Positions 1-8,519 of a DNA stretch of 64,000 nucleotides are shown here, piece by piece. The translations under genes were made by a program, and so were the position numbers. Location: NCBI GenBank assembly GCA_013362785.1, contig JABFVM010000276.1, positions 23,912 through 87,911 of the forward strand, in the 5' to 3' direction. This stretch comes from Streptomyces sp. (GTDB taxonomy: Bacteria > Actinomycetota > Actinomycetes > Streptomycetales > Streptomycetaceae). How positions within the stretch are numbered: position 1 is the first letter of the stretch; each line of letters begins with the position of its first letter. The notes under the pieces were generated by a model. That model was not told the DNA's origin. It did not search any database and was given only the letters and a program-made list of their open reading frames with translations.

Positions 1-97
1 GCACACCTATCCGCTGTCGCGGGCCGACGAGGCACTGCGGGATCTGAAGGCGGGCCGGTTCGACGGGGCGGCGGTGCTGGTGAACGACCTGTCCTGA
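1..97 (+). CDS. C-terminal end of a zinc-type alcohol dehydrogenase (partial, 5' cut by window)
   Basis: Only the last 31 codons are present; the frame begins at base 2 and ends with TGA at 95-97. The visible tail ([19 protein letters not shown], then a short hydrophobic strand) looks like the end of a medium-chain, zinc-dependent alcohol dehydrogenase or quinone reductase, where a final P-L-x-x-A-x-E-A-L-x-x-L helix is followed by a G-R-x-x-G-A-A-V-L strand. The catalytic and NAD-binding parts lie outside the window, so substrate cannot be judged. It points the same way as the 2-methylisoborneol operon but is separated from it by about 190 bases, so co-transcription is not implied. Confidence 0.5.
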   Translation, partial: HTYPLSRADEALRDLKAGRFDGAAVLVNDLS

Positions 98-288
98 GCT
101 CCGCCATACCGGCGTGCGGGGGCACGGGAGGGGAGCAGGGGCACTCACGGTGCGTCCACTGCCTCATACGGCATGTTTGGCACCGCAAGATCCATAAGCC
201 GCCCCCTTCACGCCCTGATCCGGTTGCCACCCCGGCTGTTTGGCTGGTGCACGCGCACGGCCAGCCAGCTCACCTCCCGGGAGGGAAT

Positions 289-1731
289 GTGTCCACTCCG
301 GACAGCGCCACCGGTCCCGCCATCGACGAACCCGAGCACGATCCCCAGTCCGACGGCTCGCTCACCAGTCTCAGCACACAGGCGGCACGGCAGCTCGCCA
401 CGACCACCAAGTCCGAACCCCAGATGCAGGCCATCAGCTCGCGCTGGCTGCTGCGGATGCTGCCCTGGGTGGACGTGAAGGGCGGCACCTACCGGGTCAA
501 CCGCCGGCTGCAACTCCGGGTCGGCCGGGGCCGGGTGCAGTTCGACCAGAACGGCGCCGACGACATCAAGGTCATCCCCGAGACGCTCACCGAGCTTCCG
601 GTCCTGCGCGGCTACGCCGACCTCGATGTGCTCAGGGAGGTCGCCACCCGGTTCCGGGTCCGTGAGGTCCGGGCCGGCCAGGTGCTGGTCGAGGCCGGGC
701 AGCCGGTCACGGAGGCCTACCTCGTGGTGCACGGCCGGTTCACCCGCTTCACCGAAGGCAAGTACGGCGAGGAGGAGATTCTCGGGGTCGTCACCGACGG
801 CGACCAGCTCGGCGACGAGGCCATCGGCCGGGACGACCCGCTGTGGCTGAGCTCGGTGCGGGCGGAGACCGCCGGCGTGCTGCTCGTCCTGCCCTGGACG
901 GTGGTCGAGGAGTTCACCGACCGGGTGCCGTCCCTCGCGGCGCACCTTCAGGCCTACGCCGCACAGCAGAGCCTGCCCATGAACCGCAAGGGCGAGGCCG
1001 ATGTGCCGGTGCAGGCGGGCCATGTCGGCGAGCCCACGATCGGCGGCGGCTACGTCGACTACGACCTCGCGCCGCGCGAGTACGAGCTGTCCCTCACTCA
1101 GACCGTGCTGCGCGTCCACACCCGGGTCGCCGACCTCTACAACAACCCGATGAACCAGACCGAGCAGCAACTGCGGCTGACCATCGAGGAGATCCGCGAA
1201 CGCCAGGAGTGGGAGCTGGTCAACAACCGGGAGTTCGGACTGCTGCACAACGTGGACTACGGGCAGCGCGTCAGCACCTTCTCCGGGCCGCCGACCCCGG
1301 ACGACATGGACGAACTGCTGTCGATGCGCCGTAAGACCAAGCTGTTCATCGCCCATCCGAAGGCGATCGCGGCGTTCTTCCGGCAGTGCAACCGGCGCGG
1401 TCTGGTGCCGGGCACGGCGAGCGTCGAGGGGCACGAGATCCCGGCCTGGCGCGGGGTGCCGATCTTCCCCTGCAACAAGATCCCGGTCAGCCCGCAGCAC
1501 ACCAGCAGCATCATCGCGCTGCGCACCGGGGAGGGCGACCAGGGCGCCATCGGGCTGTACCAGACCGGGATCCCGGAGGAGTACCAGCCCGGTCTGAACG
1601 TGCGGTTCATGGGCATCGACGCCAACTCGATCATCCGCTACCTCGTCACCGCCTACTACTCCATGGCGATCCTCGTGCCCGACGCGGTCGGGATCCTGGA
1701 GAACGCCCAGATCGGCCGGACGGCCGAGTGA
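289..1731 (+). CDS. eshA: Family 2B encapsulin shell protein with cyclic-nucleotide-binding insert (EshA type)
   Basis: Predicted 480-residue HK97-fold shell protein that forms the nanocompartment around 2-methylisoborneol synthase. The conserved N-terminal block ([20 protein letters not shown], about residues 37-56) matches EshA-type proteins, also called cnb. Residues roughly 105-210 form a Crp-like cNMP-binding domain ([20 protein letters not shown]), and the rest is the HK97-like E-loop/A-domain portion, as in family 2B encapsulins. GTG at 289 is chosen over an in-frame GTG at 247 because it follows a GGAGGG at 280-285 and gives the family's usual MSTP-type start. It is first in a three-gene operon with terpene cyclase (16-base gap) and methyltransferase. 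Shell function is inferred from the family; the ligand of the cNMP domain is not shown by sequence. Confidence 0.88.
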   Translation: MSTPDSATGPAIDEPEHDPQSDGSLTSLSTQAARQLATTTKSEPQMQAISSRWLLRMLPWVDVKGGTYRVNRRLQLRVGRGRVQFDQNGADDIKVIPETLTELPVLRGYADLDVLREVATRFRVREVRAGQVLVEAGQPVTEAYLVVHGRFTRFTEGKYGEEEILGVVTDGDQLGDEAIGRDDPLWLSSVRAETAGVLLVLPWTVVEEFTDRVPSLAAHLQAYAAQQSLPMNRKGEADVPVQAGHVGEPTIGGGYVDYDLAPREYELSLTQTVLRVHTRVADLYNNPMNQTEQQLRLTIEEIRERQEWELVNNREFGLLHNVDYGQRVSTFSGPPTPDDMDELLSMRRKTKLFIAHPKAIAAFFRQCNRRGLVPGTASVEGHEIPAWRGVPIFPCNKIPVSPQHTSSIIALRTGEGDQGAIGLYQTGIPEEYQPGLNVRFMGIDANSIIRYLVTAYYSMAILVPDAVGILENAQIGRTAE

Positions 1732-1747
1732 CCGCGTGGAGCAAGCC

Positions 1748-2794
1748 ATGAGCACGTCACCGCCGTTCTCGCTGCCGGGCCCGCCGAACCTGGCGAGCGC
1801 GGTGCGCACCCGGCGCGGCGGGGCCATCCCCGGGCTGCGGTACCGGGAGGTCGCCCCCGCCGACCCGGAGAAGGCCGCGGAGGTCGACCGCAGGCTGGAG
1901 GACTGGGCGCGGCGCCTCGACCTCTTCCCCGAGGCGTGGAACGGGGACTTCGCGGGGTTCCAGTTCGGGCGGGCCGTGGTGCTCCAGCATCCGCAGGCCG
2001 TCGATCTGGACCGGCTGACGGTCGCCGGAGAGTTCCTGCTCGCCGAGAACGTCGTCGACTCCTGCTACTGCGAGGAGGACGAGGGCCGGGGCGGGGCGCG
2101 CCGCGGTCTCGGGGGACGGCTGATCATGGCCCAGGCCGCGATCGACCCCTTCCACGGCATTCCGGAACTGGAGGAGGAGTGGCGCGAAGGGGTGCGGGCC
2201 GACGGTCCGCTGCGCTCGTACCACTTCGCCATGCAGGACTACGCCGCCGTCGCCACGCCCAGCCAGGCCGACCGCTTCGTGCACGACATCGCCCGGCTGC
2301 ACCTGGGCTACCTCGCCGAGGCCGCCTGGGCGGAGACCCGGTATGTGCCCCGGGTCTGGGAGTACCTGGTGATGCGGCAGTTCAACAACTTCCGTCCCTG
2401 TCTGTCGATCGTGGACGCCGTGGACGGCTACGAGCTGCCCGAGCCGGTCTACGCACGGCCCGAGATCCAGCGGATCACGGCGCTCGCCTGCAACGCGACC
2501 ACGATCGTCAACGACCTGTACTCCTTCACCAAGGAGCTGGCCAGCGACCCGACCCACCTCAATCTGCCGCAGGTCGTCGCCGCGAACGAGCGGTGCGGAC
2601 TGAAGGCCGCCTATCTGAAGGCCGTCGAGATCCACAACCGGGTCATGGAGGCCTTCGAGGACGAGTCCGCGCTGCTCGCCGCCACCTCACCGCTCGTGGA
2701 GCGCTATGCGCAGGGGCTGTCCGACTGGGTGGCCGGCAACCACGAGTGGCACGCCACCAACACCCACCGCTACCACCTGCCCAACTACTGGTAA
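1748..2794 (+). CDS. tpc: 2-methylisoborneol synthase-like class I terpene cyclase
   Basis: Class I terpene cyclase of 348 residues, expected to cyclise 2-methyl-GPP to 2-methylisoborneol inside the encapsulin shell. The second metal motif is intact: N255-D-x-x-S259-x-x-x-E263 (NDLYSFTKE). The first, Asp-rich motif reads D104-S-C-Y-C-E-E-D instead of the expected DD-initiated form, so the second aspartate is Ser. ATG 1748 is preferred over GTG 1736 because GGAG at 1738-1741 is well placed. The N-terminal tail before the cyclase core is only about 30-40 residues, Pro-rich (SPPFSLPGPPN), whereas relatives carry a much longer disordered tail that loads them into the shell. Gene order shell-cyclase-methyltransferase supports the assignment; the altered motif leaves the exact product uncertain. 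Confidence 0.85.
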   Translation: MSTSPPFSLPGPPNLASAVRTRRGGAIPGLRYREVAPADPEKAAEVDRRLEDWARRLDLFPEAWNGDFAGFQFGRAVVLQHPQAVDLDRLTVAGEFLLAENVVDSCYCEEDEGRGGARRGLGGRLIMAQAAIDPFHGIPELEEEWREGVRADGPLRSYHFAMQDYAAVATPSQADRFVHDIARLHLGYLAEAAWAETRYVPRVWEYLVMRQFNNFRPCLSIVDAVDGYELPEPVYARPEIQRITALACNATTIVNDLYSFTKELASDPTHLNLPQVVAANERCGLKAAYLKAVEIHNRVMEAFEDESALLAATSPLVERYAQGLSDWVAGNHEWHATNTHRYHLPNYW

Positions 2795-2828
2795 TCCGCG
2801 ACCGCCAACTACGGGTAATGCGCGAACG
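2781..2828 (+). repeat. Imperfect 24-bp tandem duplication at the 3' end of the cyclase gene
   Basis: Two head-to-tail 24-base units, 2781-2804 and 2805-2828, differ at only three positions. The first contains the last codons and the TAA stop of the cyclase; the second repeats the Asn-Tyr codons and an in-phase TAA-like sequence outside the gene. It lengthens the cyclase-methyltransferase spacer and brings in ATG at 2818, a possible alternative upstream start for the methyltransferase. Confidence 0.8.
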
Positions 2829-2868
2829 AATGACAGAACGTCACACGCACCAGCACGAGGAGTCACCG

Positions 2869-3747
2869 TTGACCATCGCCCCCGAAGCCGGTACCGCCAA
2901 CGCCAAGGTGCCGTCCCAGTCCACGTACCAGACCCGCGTCGCGGACTACTGGAACGCCGAGGAGAACCCGGTCAACCTCGAACTCGGAAAGCTCGACGAC
3001 CTGTATCACCACCACTACGGCATCGGAGACGCCGACCGCTCCGTGCTCGACGAACCCGACCCCGTCCGGCGCCGGGAGCTCATCACCGCCGAACTGCACC
3101 GGCTGGAGCACGCCCAGGCCGAACTCCTCGCCTCCCGCCTCGGCCCGCTGACCCCCGCCGACCGGGTCTTCGACGCCGGCTGCGGGCGCGGCGGCGGCAG
3201 CGTCGTGGCCCATCTGCGCCACGGCTGCGAGGCCGACGGGGTCACCATCTCCGAGAAGCAGGCCGAGTTCGCCAACGCGCAGGCGCGCAAGCGGGGCATC
3301 GACGACCGGGTGCGCTACCACCACCGCAACATGCTGGACACCGGGCTGCCGACGGGAGCCTTCGCGGCCTCCTGGAACAACGAGTCCACCATGTACGTCG
3401 AGCTCGACCTGCTGTTCGCCGAGCACGCCCGGCTGCTGCGCCGCGGCGGCCGCTACGTGGTCATCACCGGCTGCTACAACGACACTTACGGACAGGCCTC
3501 CCGTGAGGTGTCCCTCATCAACGCCCACTACATCTGCGACATCCACCCGCGCTCGGCGTACTTCCGCGCCATGGCCCGCAACCGGCTCGTCCCGGTGCAT
3601 GTGCAGGACCTCACGGAGGCGACCATCCCCTACTGGGAGTTGCGCCGTGAGGCCGACCACCTGGTGACCGGGATCGAGGACACGTTCATCGACGCGTACC
3701 GCAACGGCAGCTTCCAGTACCTGCTGATCGCGGCGGACCGCGTCTGA
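2869..3747 (+). CDS. gmt: Geranyl diphosphate 2-C-methyltransferase
   Basis: SAM-dependent methyltransferase (292 residues) that C-methylates geranyl diphosphate to 2-methyl-GPP, the substrate of the adjacent cyclase. Recognisable features are the SAM motif I (VFDAGCGRGGGSVVAH), the LYHHHYGIG block near the N terminus, SWNNESTMYVEL in the middle and the closing GSFQYLLIAADRV, all typical of actinobacterial GPP methyltransferases. TTG at 2869 is chosen because GAGGAG at 2857-2862 lies six bases upstream; in-frame ATGs at 2818 and 2830 would add 17 or 13 residues and cannot be excluded. It is last in the odorant operon and is followed after 14 bases by a strong terminator. Confidence 0.92.
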   Translation: MTIAPEAGTANAKVPSQSTYQTRVADYWNAEENPVNLELGKLDDLYHHHYGIGDADRSVLDEPDPVRRRELITAELHRLEHAQAELLASRLGPLTPADRVFDAGCGRGGGSVVAHLRHGCEADGVTISEKQAEFANAQARKRGIDDRVRYHHRNMLDTGLPTGAFAASWNNESTMYVELDLLFAEHARLLRRGGRYVVITGCYNDTYGQASREVSLINAHYICDIHPRSAYFRAMARNRLVPVHVQDLTEATIPYWELRREADHLVTGIEDTFIDAYRNGSFQYLLIAADRV

Positions 3748-3761
3748 GCGACGACCGGGCT

Positions 3762-3796
3762 CGCGTCGGCCACGGGGGTTCCCCGTGGCCGACGCG
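3762..3796 (+). terminator. Strong hairpin terminator of the 2-methylisoborneol operon
   Basis: A perfect 16-bp stem (3762-3777 with 3781-3796) and a 3-base loop start 14 bases after the methyltransferase stop. No long T tract follows, as is usual in Streptomyces, but a pyrimidine run does. Confidence 0.85.
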
Positions 3797-3867
3797 TGTC
3801 TTCCCCCTTGGGCCCGGCTGTGCTTGCCTGGGGAACCGTTTTCGGTGTCCGGGGCGGGAGTTGCCGT

Positions 3868-4779
3868 ATGCGCAAGCCGTGGCTCGTCGGGGTACTGCTG
3901 GCCGCCGTGCTGCTCGGTGCGTGCGGGGATCCGGCGTCCGGGCCCGAGAGCGCCGCGCCCCCGGAGGTGCCGCGGGCGTCGGCCACCACTCAGCAGCGGG
4001 CGCCGGCCTCCCCGAGCGCGGCGGCGACGTCCTCCTCGGGTGCCCCGGCGAAGGCGCCGAGCGTGCTGTATCTGGGCGACTCGCTCGCGATGGAGGCGCA
4101 GCGGGTGGTCGGGCAGGAGCTGCGCCGGGGCCTAGGGGCGACGTACACGAGCGCCCCTTACTCGGGGACCACGCTGTGCGACTACCTGGAGGGCACCGGC
4201 GAGCGGTCCCTGGTCCCGGTCGCGGACAAGGCGGCCGCCCTGGTGCGCAGGCTGCGGCCCGACTTCGTGGTGCTGCAGTTCTGGGGCAACGCGTGGGGTT
4301 ACACGCCGTGCATGGACGGCATCACCCATGACGCCTCCCCGGAGAAGTACTTCAGGCGGTACCAGGCCGACATGAAGCGCCTCGCCGACCAGATCTCGGC
4401 GGCCGGTCAGGCCCGGATCGTGTGGGTGCTGCAGGGCCCGGACCCGATCACTCCCGACCGGGTCCGGCGGGTCAACGCCCTGTACGAACTGCGGGCCGGC
4501 GCCTCGGGCGACCTGCTCGCCGACGCGGGGAAGACGGTGAGCGCGGCCGGGGCCCGTTACTCCTGGGTCCAGCACCTGCCGTGCACGGCGTACGAGCGCG
4601 CACACTCCGAGTACTGCACCCAGCCGGACCGCGACCGCACGGCGCTGCACCGCGACGACGACTATCTGCACTTCTGTCTGGCGCCCACGACCTCGACGCC
4701 GAAGCCGTGCCCGGTCCGCTCCCCAGGGATCCAGCGGATCGCCCTGGAGATCACCCGGGTGATCCGCGAGAACCTGTAG
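3868..4779 (+). CDS. SGNH/GDSL-type hydrolase lipoprotein
   Basis: Predicted 303-residue exported lipoprotein with an SGNH-hydrolase fold. Signal peptide MRKPWLVGVLLAAVLLGAC ends in a lipobox L-L-G-A-C19. A Pro/Ala/Ser-rich linker (about 20-65) leads to block I, VLYLGDSLAMEA, with nucleophile candidate Ser72. Near the C terminus D-D-D-Y-L-H-F is a plausible D-x-x-H block V. ATG 3868 follows GGGAG at 3856-3860; the upstream in-frame start would place extra residues before a clear signal peptide. Function on cell-surface esters or O-acyl groups is inferred only from the fold. It stands alone, convergent with the next gene across a GC-rich, hairpin-prone spacer (4780-4831). Confidence 0.75.
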   Translation: MRKPWLVGVLLAAVLLGACGDPASGPESAAPPEVPRASATTQQRAPASPSAAATSSSGAPAKAPSVLYLGDSLAMEAQRVVGQELRRGLGATYTSAPYSGTTLCDYLEGTGERSLVPVADKAAALVRRLRPDFVVLQFWGNAWGYTPCMDGITHDASPEKYFRRYQADMKRLADQISAAGQARIVWVLQGPDPITPDRVRRVNALYELRAGASGDLLADAGKTVSAAGARYSWVQHLPCTAYERAHSEYCTQPDRDRTALHRDDDYLHFCLAPTTSTPKPCPVRSPGIQRIALEITRVIRENL

Positions 4780-4831
4780 CGCGGGAAGGCCCGAGGGCTG
4801 GGAGGCCCGGGGGCGGGGCCCCGGGGGGGGC

Positions 4832-5314
4832 TCACTCCCCCGCGTACGCCTTCTCCAGGGCGGCGATGTCGAACTTGCGCATCGCCATGAACGCCTTGGT
4901 CACCCGGGCCGCCTTCGCCGGGTCCGGGTCGGTGATCATCGCGTCGAGCCGGTCCGGGACGACCTGCCAGGACACGCCGTACCGGTCCTTGAGCCAGCCG
5001 CAGGGGCCGGGCTCGCCGCCGTTCTCGGTGAGCTTGGTCCAGTAGTAGTCGATCTCCTCCTGGTTCTCGCAGAAGATCATGAAGGAGGTCGCCTCGGTGA
5101 ACTTGAACTGGGGGCCGCCGTTCAGCCCGAGGAACTTCTGTCCGTTGGCCGTGAACTCGACGGTCATCACGGTTCCCGCGGGCTGCATCGCTCCCTCGGG
5201 GTAGCGGGCGACCTTGCCGACGCTGGAGTTCTTGAAGACGGACACATAGAAGTGGGCGGCCTCCTCCGCCTGGCCGTCGAACCACAGACACGTGGTGAAA
5301 CCGTCGCTTGCCAT
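4832..5314 (-). CDS. VOC-superfamily protein, PhnB / 3-demethylubiquinone-9 methyltransferase-like
   Basis: A 160-residue protein of the PhnB-like vicinal oxygen chelate family. It opens with TTCLWFDGQAEEAAHFYVSV, the standard first beta-alpha motif, and continues with MTVEFTANGQKFLGLNGGP and a D-R-Y-G-V-S-W-Q-V-V-P block typical of the family. Members of this group are often called 3-demethylubiquinone-9 3-methyltransferase-like, but they lack a SAM fold and the real activity is generally unknown. It is transcribed divergently from the epoxide hydrolase gene; the shared 148-base region (5315-5462) holds both promoters. A GAGG motif precedes the start on the minus strand. Confidence 0.78.
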   Translation of the reverse strand: MASDGFTTCLWFDGQAEEAAHFYVSVFKNSSVGKVARYPEGAMQPAGTVMTVEFTANGQKFLGLNGGPQFKFTEATSFMIFCENQEEIDYYWTKLTENGGEPGPCGWLKDRYGVSWQVVPDRLDAMITDPDPAKAARVTKAFMAMRKFDIAALEKAYAGE

Positions 5315-5462
5315 GACTGCCTCCTGGGGCGTGGAACGGGATGGTGGAACTGGGTCGTGGAACCGGTCATCTGTGTCGACCGATCCTCCTCGCGAAACTC
5401 ATCGGTCGTGGCGCCGATCAATCCAGGTGGCCGCTACACCTTTCGGATCTACCATCGCGGGC

Positions 5463-6683
5463 ATGACGTCTTCGCCCGCCCACAGCGGCAGCAGTTGCCA
5501 TCCGTTCCGCATCGACATACCGCAGAGCGATCTCGACGACCTCCACGACCGCCTCGACCGCACCCGGTGGCCCGACGAGCTGCCCGGGGTGGGATGGGCG
5601 TACGGCGTGCCCTCGGACTATCTGCGTGAGCTGGTGCGGTACTGGCGGCACACCTACGACTGGCGGGCCGCCGAGGCGCGGCTCAACGAGTGGCCGCAGT
5701 TCACGACCGAGATCGACGGCGCCCATGTGCACTTCGCGCACGTCCGCTCCCCCGAGCCCGACGCCACCCCGTTGATCGTCACGCACGGCTGGCCGGGTTC
5801 GATCGTGGAGTTCCTGGACATCGTCGGGCCGCTCACGGACCCGGCCGCACACGGCGGCGACCCGGCCGACGCCTTCCATGTGGTGCTGCCCGGCATTCCG
5901 GGCTTCGGGTTCTCCGGGCCGACCCGGGAGACCGGCTGGGAGGCGCGGCGGATCGCCGACGCGTGGGTCGAGCTGATGGCACGCCTCGGCTACGACCGGT
6001 TCGGCGCCCAGGGCGGTGACTGGGGCGCGGGCATCTCCCGCGAGCTGGGCCGGGTCCACCCCGACCGGGTCATCGGCATCCACCTCAATCTGCTGCCCGG
6101 CGCGCAGGCGACGACCGAGCCGACGCCGGAGGAGCTGGCGGTACTGAGCCCTGAGGAGCGGGAGCGGACGCTCACCTCGTGGCGCCGGTACGGTCGGTTC
6201 CTCCGGGACGGGGCGGGCTACTTCCATGTGCAGTCCACCCGGCCGCAGACCCTGTCGTACGCGCTCACGGACTCGCCGGTCGGTCAACTCGCCTGGATCG
6301 TCGAGAAGTTCTGGGAGTGGACGGACTCCGAGGTACTGCCCGAGGAGGCCGTCGACCGGGATCTGATGCTCACCAACGTGATGCTGTACTGGCTGACGGG
6401 CACGGCGGGTTCGTCGGCCCGGGTCTACTACGAGCGCGCCCACGCCGAGGGCGACCGGATCGCCGCCCCGCACGAGCCCTCGGCCGCCCCCACCGCGGTG
6501 GCGTCGTTCGCGGGCGACCCGCTGATCCCGCTGCGGCACAAGGCGGAGCGCACGGAGAACATCGTGCGCTGGACGGAGTTCGACCGGGGCGGGCACTTCG
6601 CGGCGATGGAGCAGCCGGAGCTGCTGGTGGGCGATGTACGGGCGTTCTTCCGGGAGTTGCGGAAGGGCTCTGCCGTCAGCTGA
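5463..6683 (+). CDS. Epoxide hydrolase (microsomal EHN type, alpha/beta hydrolase)
   Basis: A 406-residue alpha/beta hydrolase with the N-terminal epoxide-hydrolase extension (FRIDIPQSDLDDLHDRLDRT, residues 15-34), followed by the oxyanion motif HGWPGS (109-114) and the nucleophile elbow G-G-D186-W-G. The final histidine is likely that in DRGGHFAAMEQPE. Such enzymes open epoxides to vicinal diols through an Asp-ester intermediate. ATG 5463 gives the normal family start. Its stop (6681-6683) directly abuts the operator of clpP3. Substrate unknown. Confidence 0.85.
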   Translation: MTSSPAHSGSSCHPFRIDIPQSDLDDLHDRLDRTRWPDELPGVGWAYGVPSDYLRELVRYWRHTYDWRAAEARLNEWPQFTTEIDGAHVHFAHVRSPEPDATPLIVTHGWPGSIVEFLDIVGPLTDPAAHGGDPADAFHVVLPGIPGFGFSGPTRETGWEARRIADAWVELMARLGYDRFGAQGGDWGAGISRELGRVHPDRVIGIHLNLLPGAQATTEPTPEELAVLSPEERERTLTSWRRYGRFLRDGAGYFHVQSTRPQTLSYALTDSPVGQLAWIVEKFWEWTDSEVLPEEAVDRDLMLTNVMLYWLTGTAGSSARVYYERAHAEGDRIAAPHEPSAAPTAVASFAGDPLIPLRHKAERTENIVRWTEFDRGGHFAAMEQPELLVGDVRAFFRELRKGSAVS

Positions 6684-6698
6684 TCTGCCACGGGCAGA
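6684..6698. promoter_or_regulatory. PopR-type operator upstream of clpP3
   Basis: Perfect inverted repeat TCTGCC-ACG-GGCAGA, 73 bases before the clpP3 start. It matches the core of the palindrome reported for the Streptomyces PopR activator (TTCTGCC-N3-GGCAGAA), lacking only the outermost T/A pair. popR itself lies 1.4 kb downstream. Confidence 0.8.
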
Positions 6699-6770
6699 GA
6701 AACCGGCCGTCGGCGTCGTCCGAGGTCAACAGTGGAGTCATCGGCATCCCGACCACCACGAGGAGACCTG

Positions 6771-7409
6771 ATGACTCCACTCGCCATGCTCGCGCCCCGG
6801 GCCGAGGAGGGCGACGCGCCGCCGACTCGGTTCGACGACCATCTCGCCGCCCAACTGCTCGGCCAGCGCATCGTGTTCCTCGGCACCGAGGTCACCGAGA
6901 CCTCCGCCAACCGGGTCTGCGCCCAGCTGCTCCTGCTGTCGGCGGAGGACCCGCGCACCGACATCAGCCTGTACGTCAACAGCCCGGGCGGGTCGGTGCA
7001 CGCGGGCCTCGCCATCTACGACACGATGCGGCTGATCCCGAACGACGTCTCGACGCTGGCCATGGGCTTCGCGGCCAGCATGGGCCAGTTCCTGGTCAGT
7101 GTCGGCACCGCGGGCAAGCGGTACTCGCTGCCGAACGCGCGGATCATGATGCACCAGCCGTCGGCCGGGATCGGCGGCACCACCGCGGACATCGAGATCC
7201 AGGCGGAGAACCTGGAGTTCACGAAGCGGACCGTCGAGCGGATCACCGCCGAGCACACCGGCCAGACCCCGGAGATCATCTCCCGGGACGGTGACCGCGA
7301 CCGCTGGTTCACGGCCGAGGAGGCCAAGGAGTACGGCTTGGTGGACCGGGTCGTGGAGTCCCTCGCGGACGTCCGCCCGGCCGCCTCGAAGCGACGGATG
7401 GGGCTGTGA
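6771..7409 (+). CDS. clpP3: ATP-dependent Clp protease proteolytic subunit ClpP3
   Basis: A 212-residue ClpP-family serine peptidase subunit. The catalytic triad appears complete: Ser103 (GFAASMGQ), His128 (IMMHQPSAG) and Asp177 (GDRDRWF). The oligomerisation/substrate segment [19 protein letters not shown] is standard. ATG 6771 follows AGGAG at 6761-6765. clpP4 starts one base after the stop, so the two are translated from one mRNA and probably form a mixed ClpP3P4 barrel, as known in Streptomyces where this second system is induced by PopR when ClpP1P2 is impaired. Confidence 0.93.
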   Translation: MTPLAMLAPRAEEGDAPPTRFDDHLAAQLLGQRIVFLGTEVTETSANRVCAQLLLLSAEDPRTDISLYVNSPGGSVHAGLAIYDTMRLIPNDVSTLAMGFAASMGQFLVSVGTAGKRYSLPNARIMMHQPSAGIGGTTADIEIQAENLEFTKRTVERITAEHTGQTPEIISRDGDRDRWFTAEEAKEYGLVDRVVESLADVRPAASKRRMGL

Positions 7410-7410
7410 C

Positions 7411-8013
7411 ATGGGGAACTACACGATTCCGTACGTCGTCGAGCGGACCGCGCACGGCGAGCGGTCCTCCGATGTGTTCAGCCGGCTGCTGTCGGAGCGG
7501 ATCATCTTCCTCGGCACCGAGATCGACGACGGCGTCGCCAATGTCGTCATCGCGCAACTCCTCCATCTGGAGTCGGCGGCTCCGGAGAGCGAGATCGCGA
7601 TCTACATCAACTCCCCCGGCGGCTCGTTCACTTCGCTGATGGCCGTCTACGACACGATGACGTACGTGCAGGCCCCGATCTCCACGTTCTGCGTGGGGCA
7701 GGCCGCGTCCACGGCCGCCGTACTGCTGGCCGGCGGGGATCCGGGGCGGCGGTTCGTGCTGGAGCACGCGCGCGTGCTGCTCGGTCAGCCCGCCAGCGGG
7801 GGCAGCCGGGGCATGGTGTCCGACCTGGCCCTGCAGGCCAAGGAGATGGTCCGGATCCGCTCGCAGGTCGAGGAGGTACTGGCCCGGCACACCCATCACG
7901 ACATCGCGACGCTGCGCGCGGACATGGACCGCGACAAGGTGTTCACCGCCGAGGAAGCGGTGGCGTACGGGCTGGCCGACGAGGTGGTGAGCCGGCGCCT
8001 CGTGGGGGTCTGA
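7411..8013 (+). CDS. clpP4: ClpP-family subunit ClpP4, catalytic histidine replaced
   Basis: A 200-residue ClpP paralogue. It keeps the nucleophile Ser100 (GQAASTAAV) and Asp175 (DMDRDKVF), but the position of the triad histidine is Gly125: the segment reads R-V-L-L-G-Q-P-A-S where ClpP3 has I-M-M-H-Q-P-S. It therefore probably cannot hydrolyse peptides itself and works as a structural or gating partner of ClpP3. ATG 7411 is one base after the clpP3 stop and translation is likely coupled. A terminator hairpin overlaps its last codons. Confidence 0.9.
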   Translation: MGNYTIPYVVERTAHGERSSDVFSRLLSERIIFLGTEIDDGVANVVIAQLLHLESAAPESEIAIYINSPGGSFTSLMAVYDTMTYVQAPISTFCVGQAASTAAVLLAGGDPGRRFVLEHARVLLGQPASGGSRGMVSDLALQAKEMVRIRSQVEEVLARHTHHDIATLRADMDRDKVFTAEEAVAYGLADEVVSRRLVGV

Positions 8014-8022
8014 GGCGCCGGC
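7991..8022 (+). terminator. Hairpin overlapping the clpP4 stop codon
   Basis: Perfect 11-bp arms at 7991-8001 and 8012-8022 with a 10-base loop; the TGA stop of clpP4 sits at the start of the right arm. It lies between convergent clpP4 and popR and could serve both strands. Confidence 0.6.
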
Positions 8023-8051
8023 GCGGATTCAACCGGCCGGGCGGTGGGGTC

Positions 8052-8519
8052 TCACGCCGCCAGGCACAGCCCGTTGTACGGCGTACCGGTCCTGCCGCGG
8101 TTGCCGCCCGGCACCTGGCGGCTGGTGACCCGGACCAACTCGCCCTGCGCCAGCGACAGCAGGTCGCCGAGGCCGAGTCCCAGGGCGTGGGCGGCGGCCG
8201 CGAGGACCTCCGAGGAGGCCTCCTTGCGGCCGCGCTCGACCTCCGAGAGGTACGGCATGGAGATCCGGGCCGCGTCGGCCACGTCCTTGAGGGTGCGCTC
8301 CTGGGCGAGGCGCTCGCGGCGCAGGACGTCGCCGACCAGGTCGCGCCACAGGGGTTCCTTGGGTGCGGGCGCGGTCGGCACGGGGGCGGCGGTGGCTGGG
8401 CGTTCGGACGTGGGGCGGGTCGCTCCGGGGCGCGTGGCCGACGGGCCGGCGGCGGGCCGGCGTACGGCGGGCGGGCGCAGGGGAATGACGCGGGCTTCGT
8501 TCGTCGCTTGTTCGCTCAC
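8052..8519 (-). CDS. popR: PopR, transcriptional activator of clpP3-clpP4
   Basis: A 155-residue regulator: a Pro/Ala/Thr-rich leader (residues 1-55), an XRE-type helix-turn-helix (about 62-125; TLKDVADAARISMPYLSEVE is the recognition region), and a tail ending G-L-C-L-A-A. PopR of S. lividans activates clpP3P4 and is itself degraded by ClpP1P2 through its terminal Ala-Ala, so the LAA end fits the known feedback: loss of ClpP1P2 stabilises PopR and turns on the backup protease. The operator at 6684-6698 completes the circuit. It is convergent with clpP4. Confidence 0.92.
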   Translation of the reverse strand: MSEQATNEARVIPLRPPAVRRPAAGPSATRPGATRPTSERPATAAPVPTAPAPKEPLWRDLVGDVLRRERLAQERTLKDVADAARISMPYLSEVERGRKEASSEVLAAAAHALGLGLGDLLSLAQGELVRVTSRQVPGGNRGRTGTPYNGLCLAA

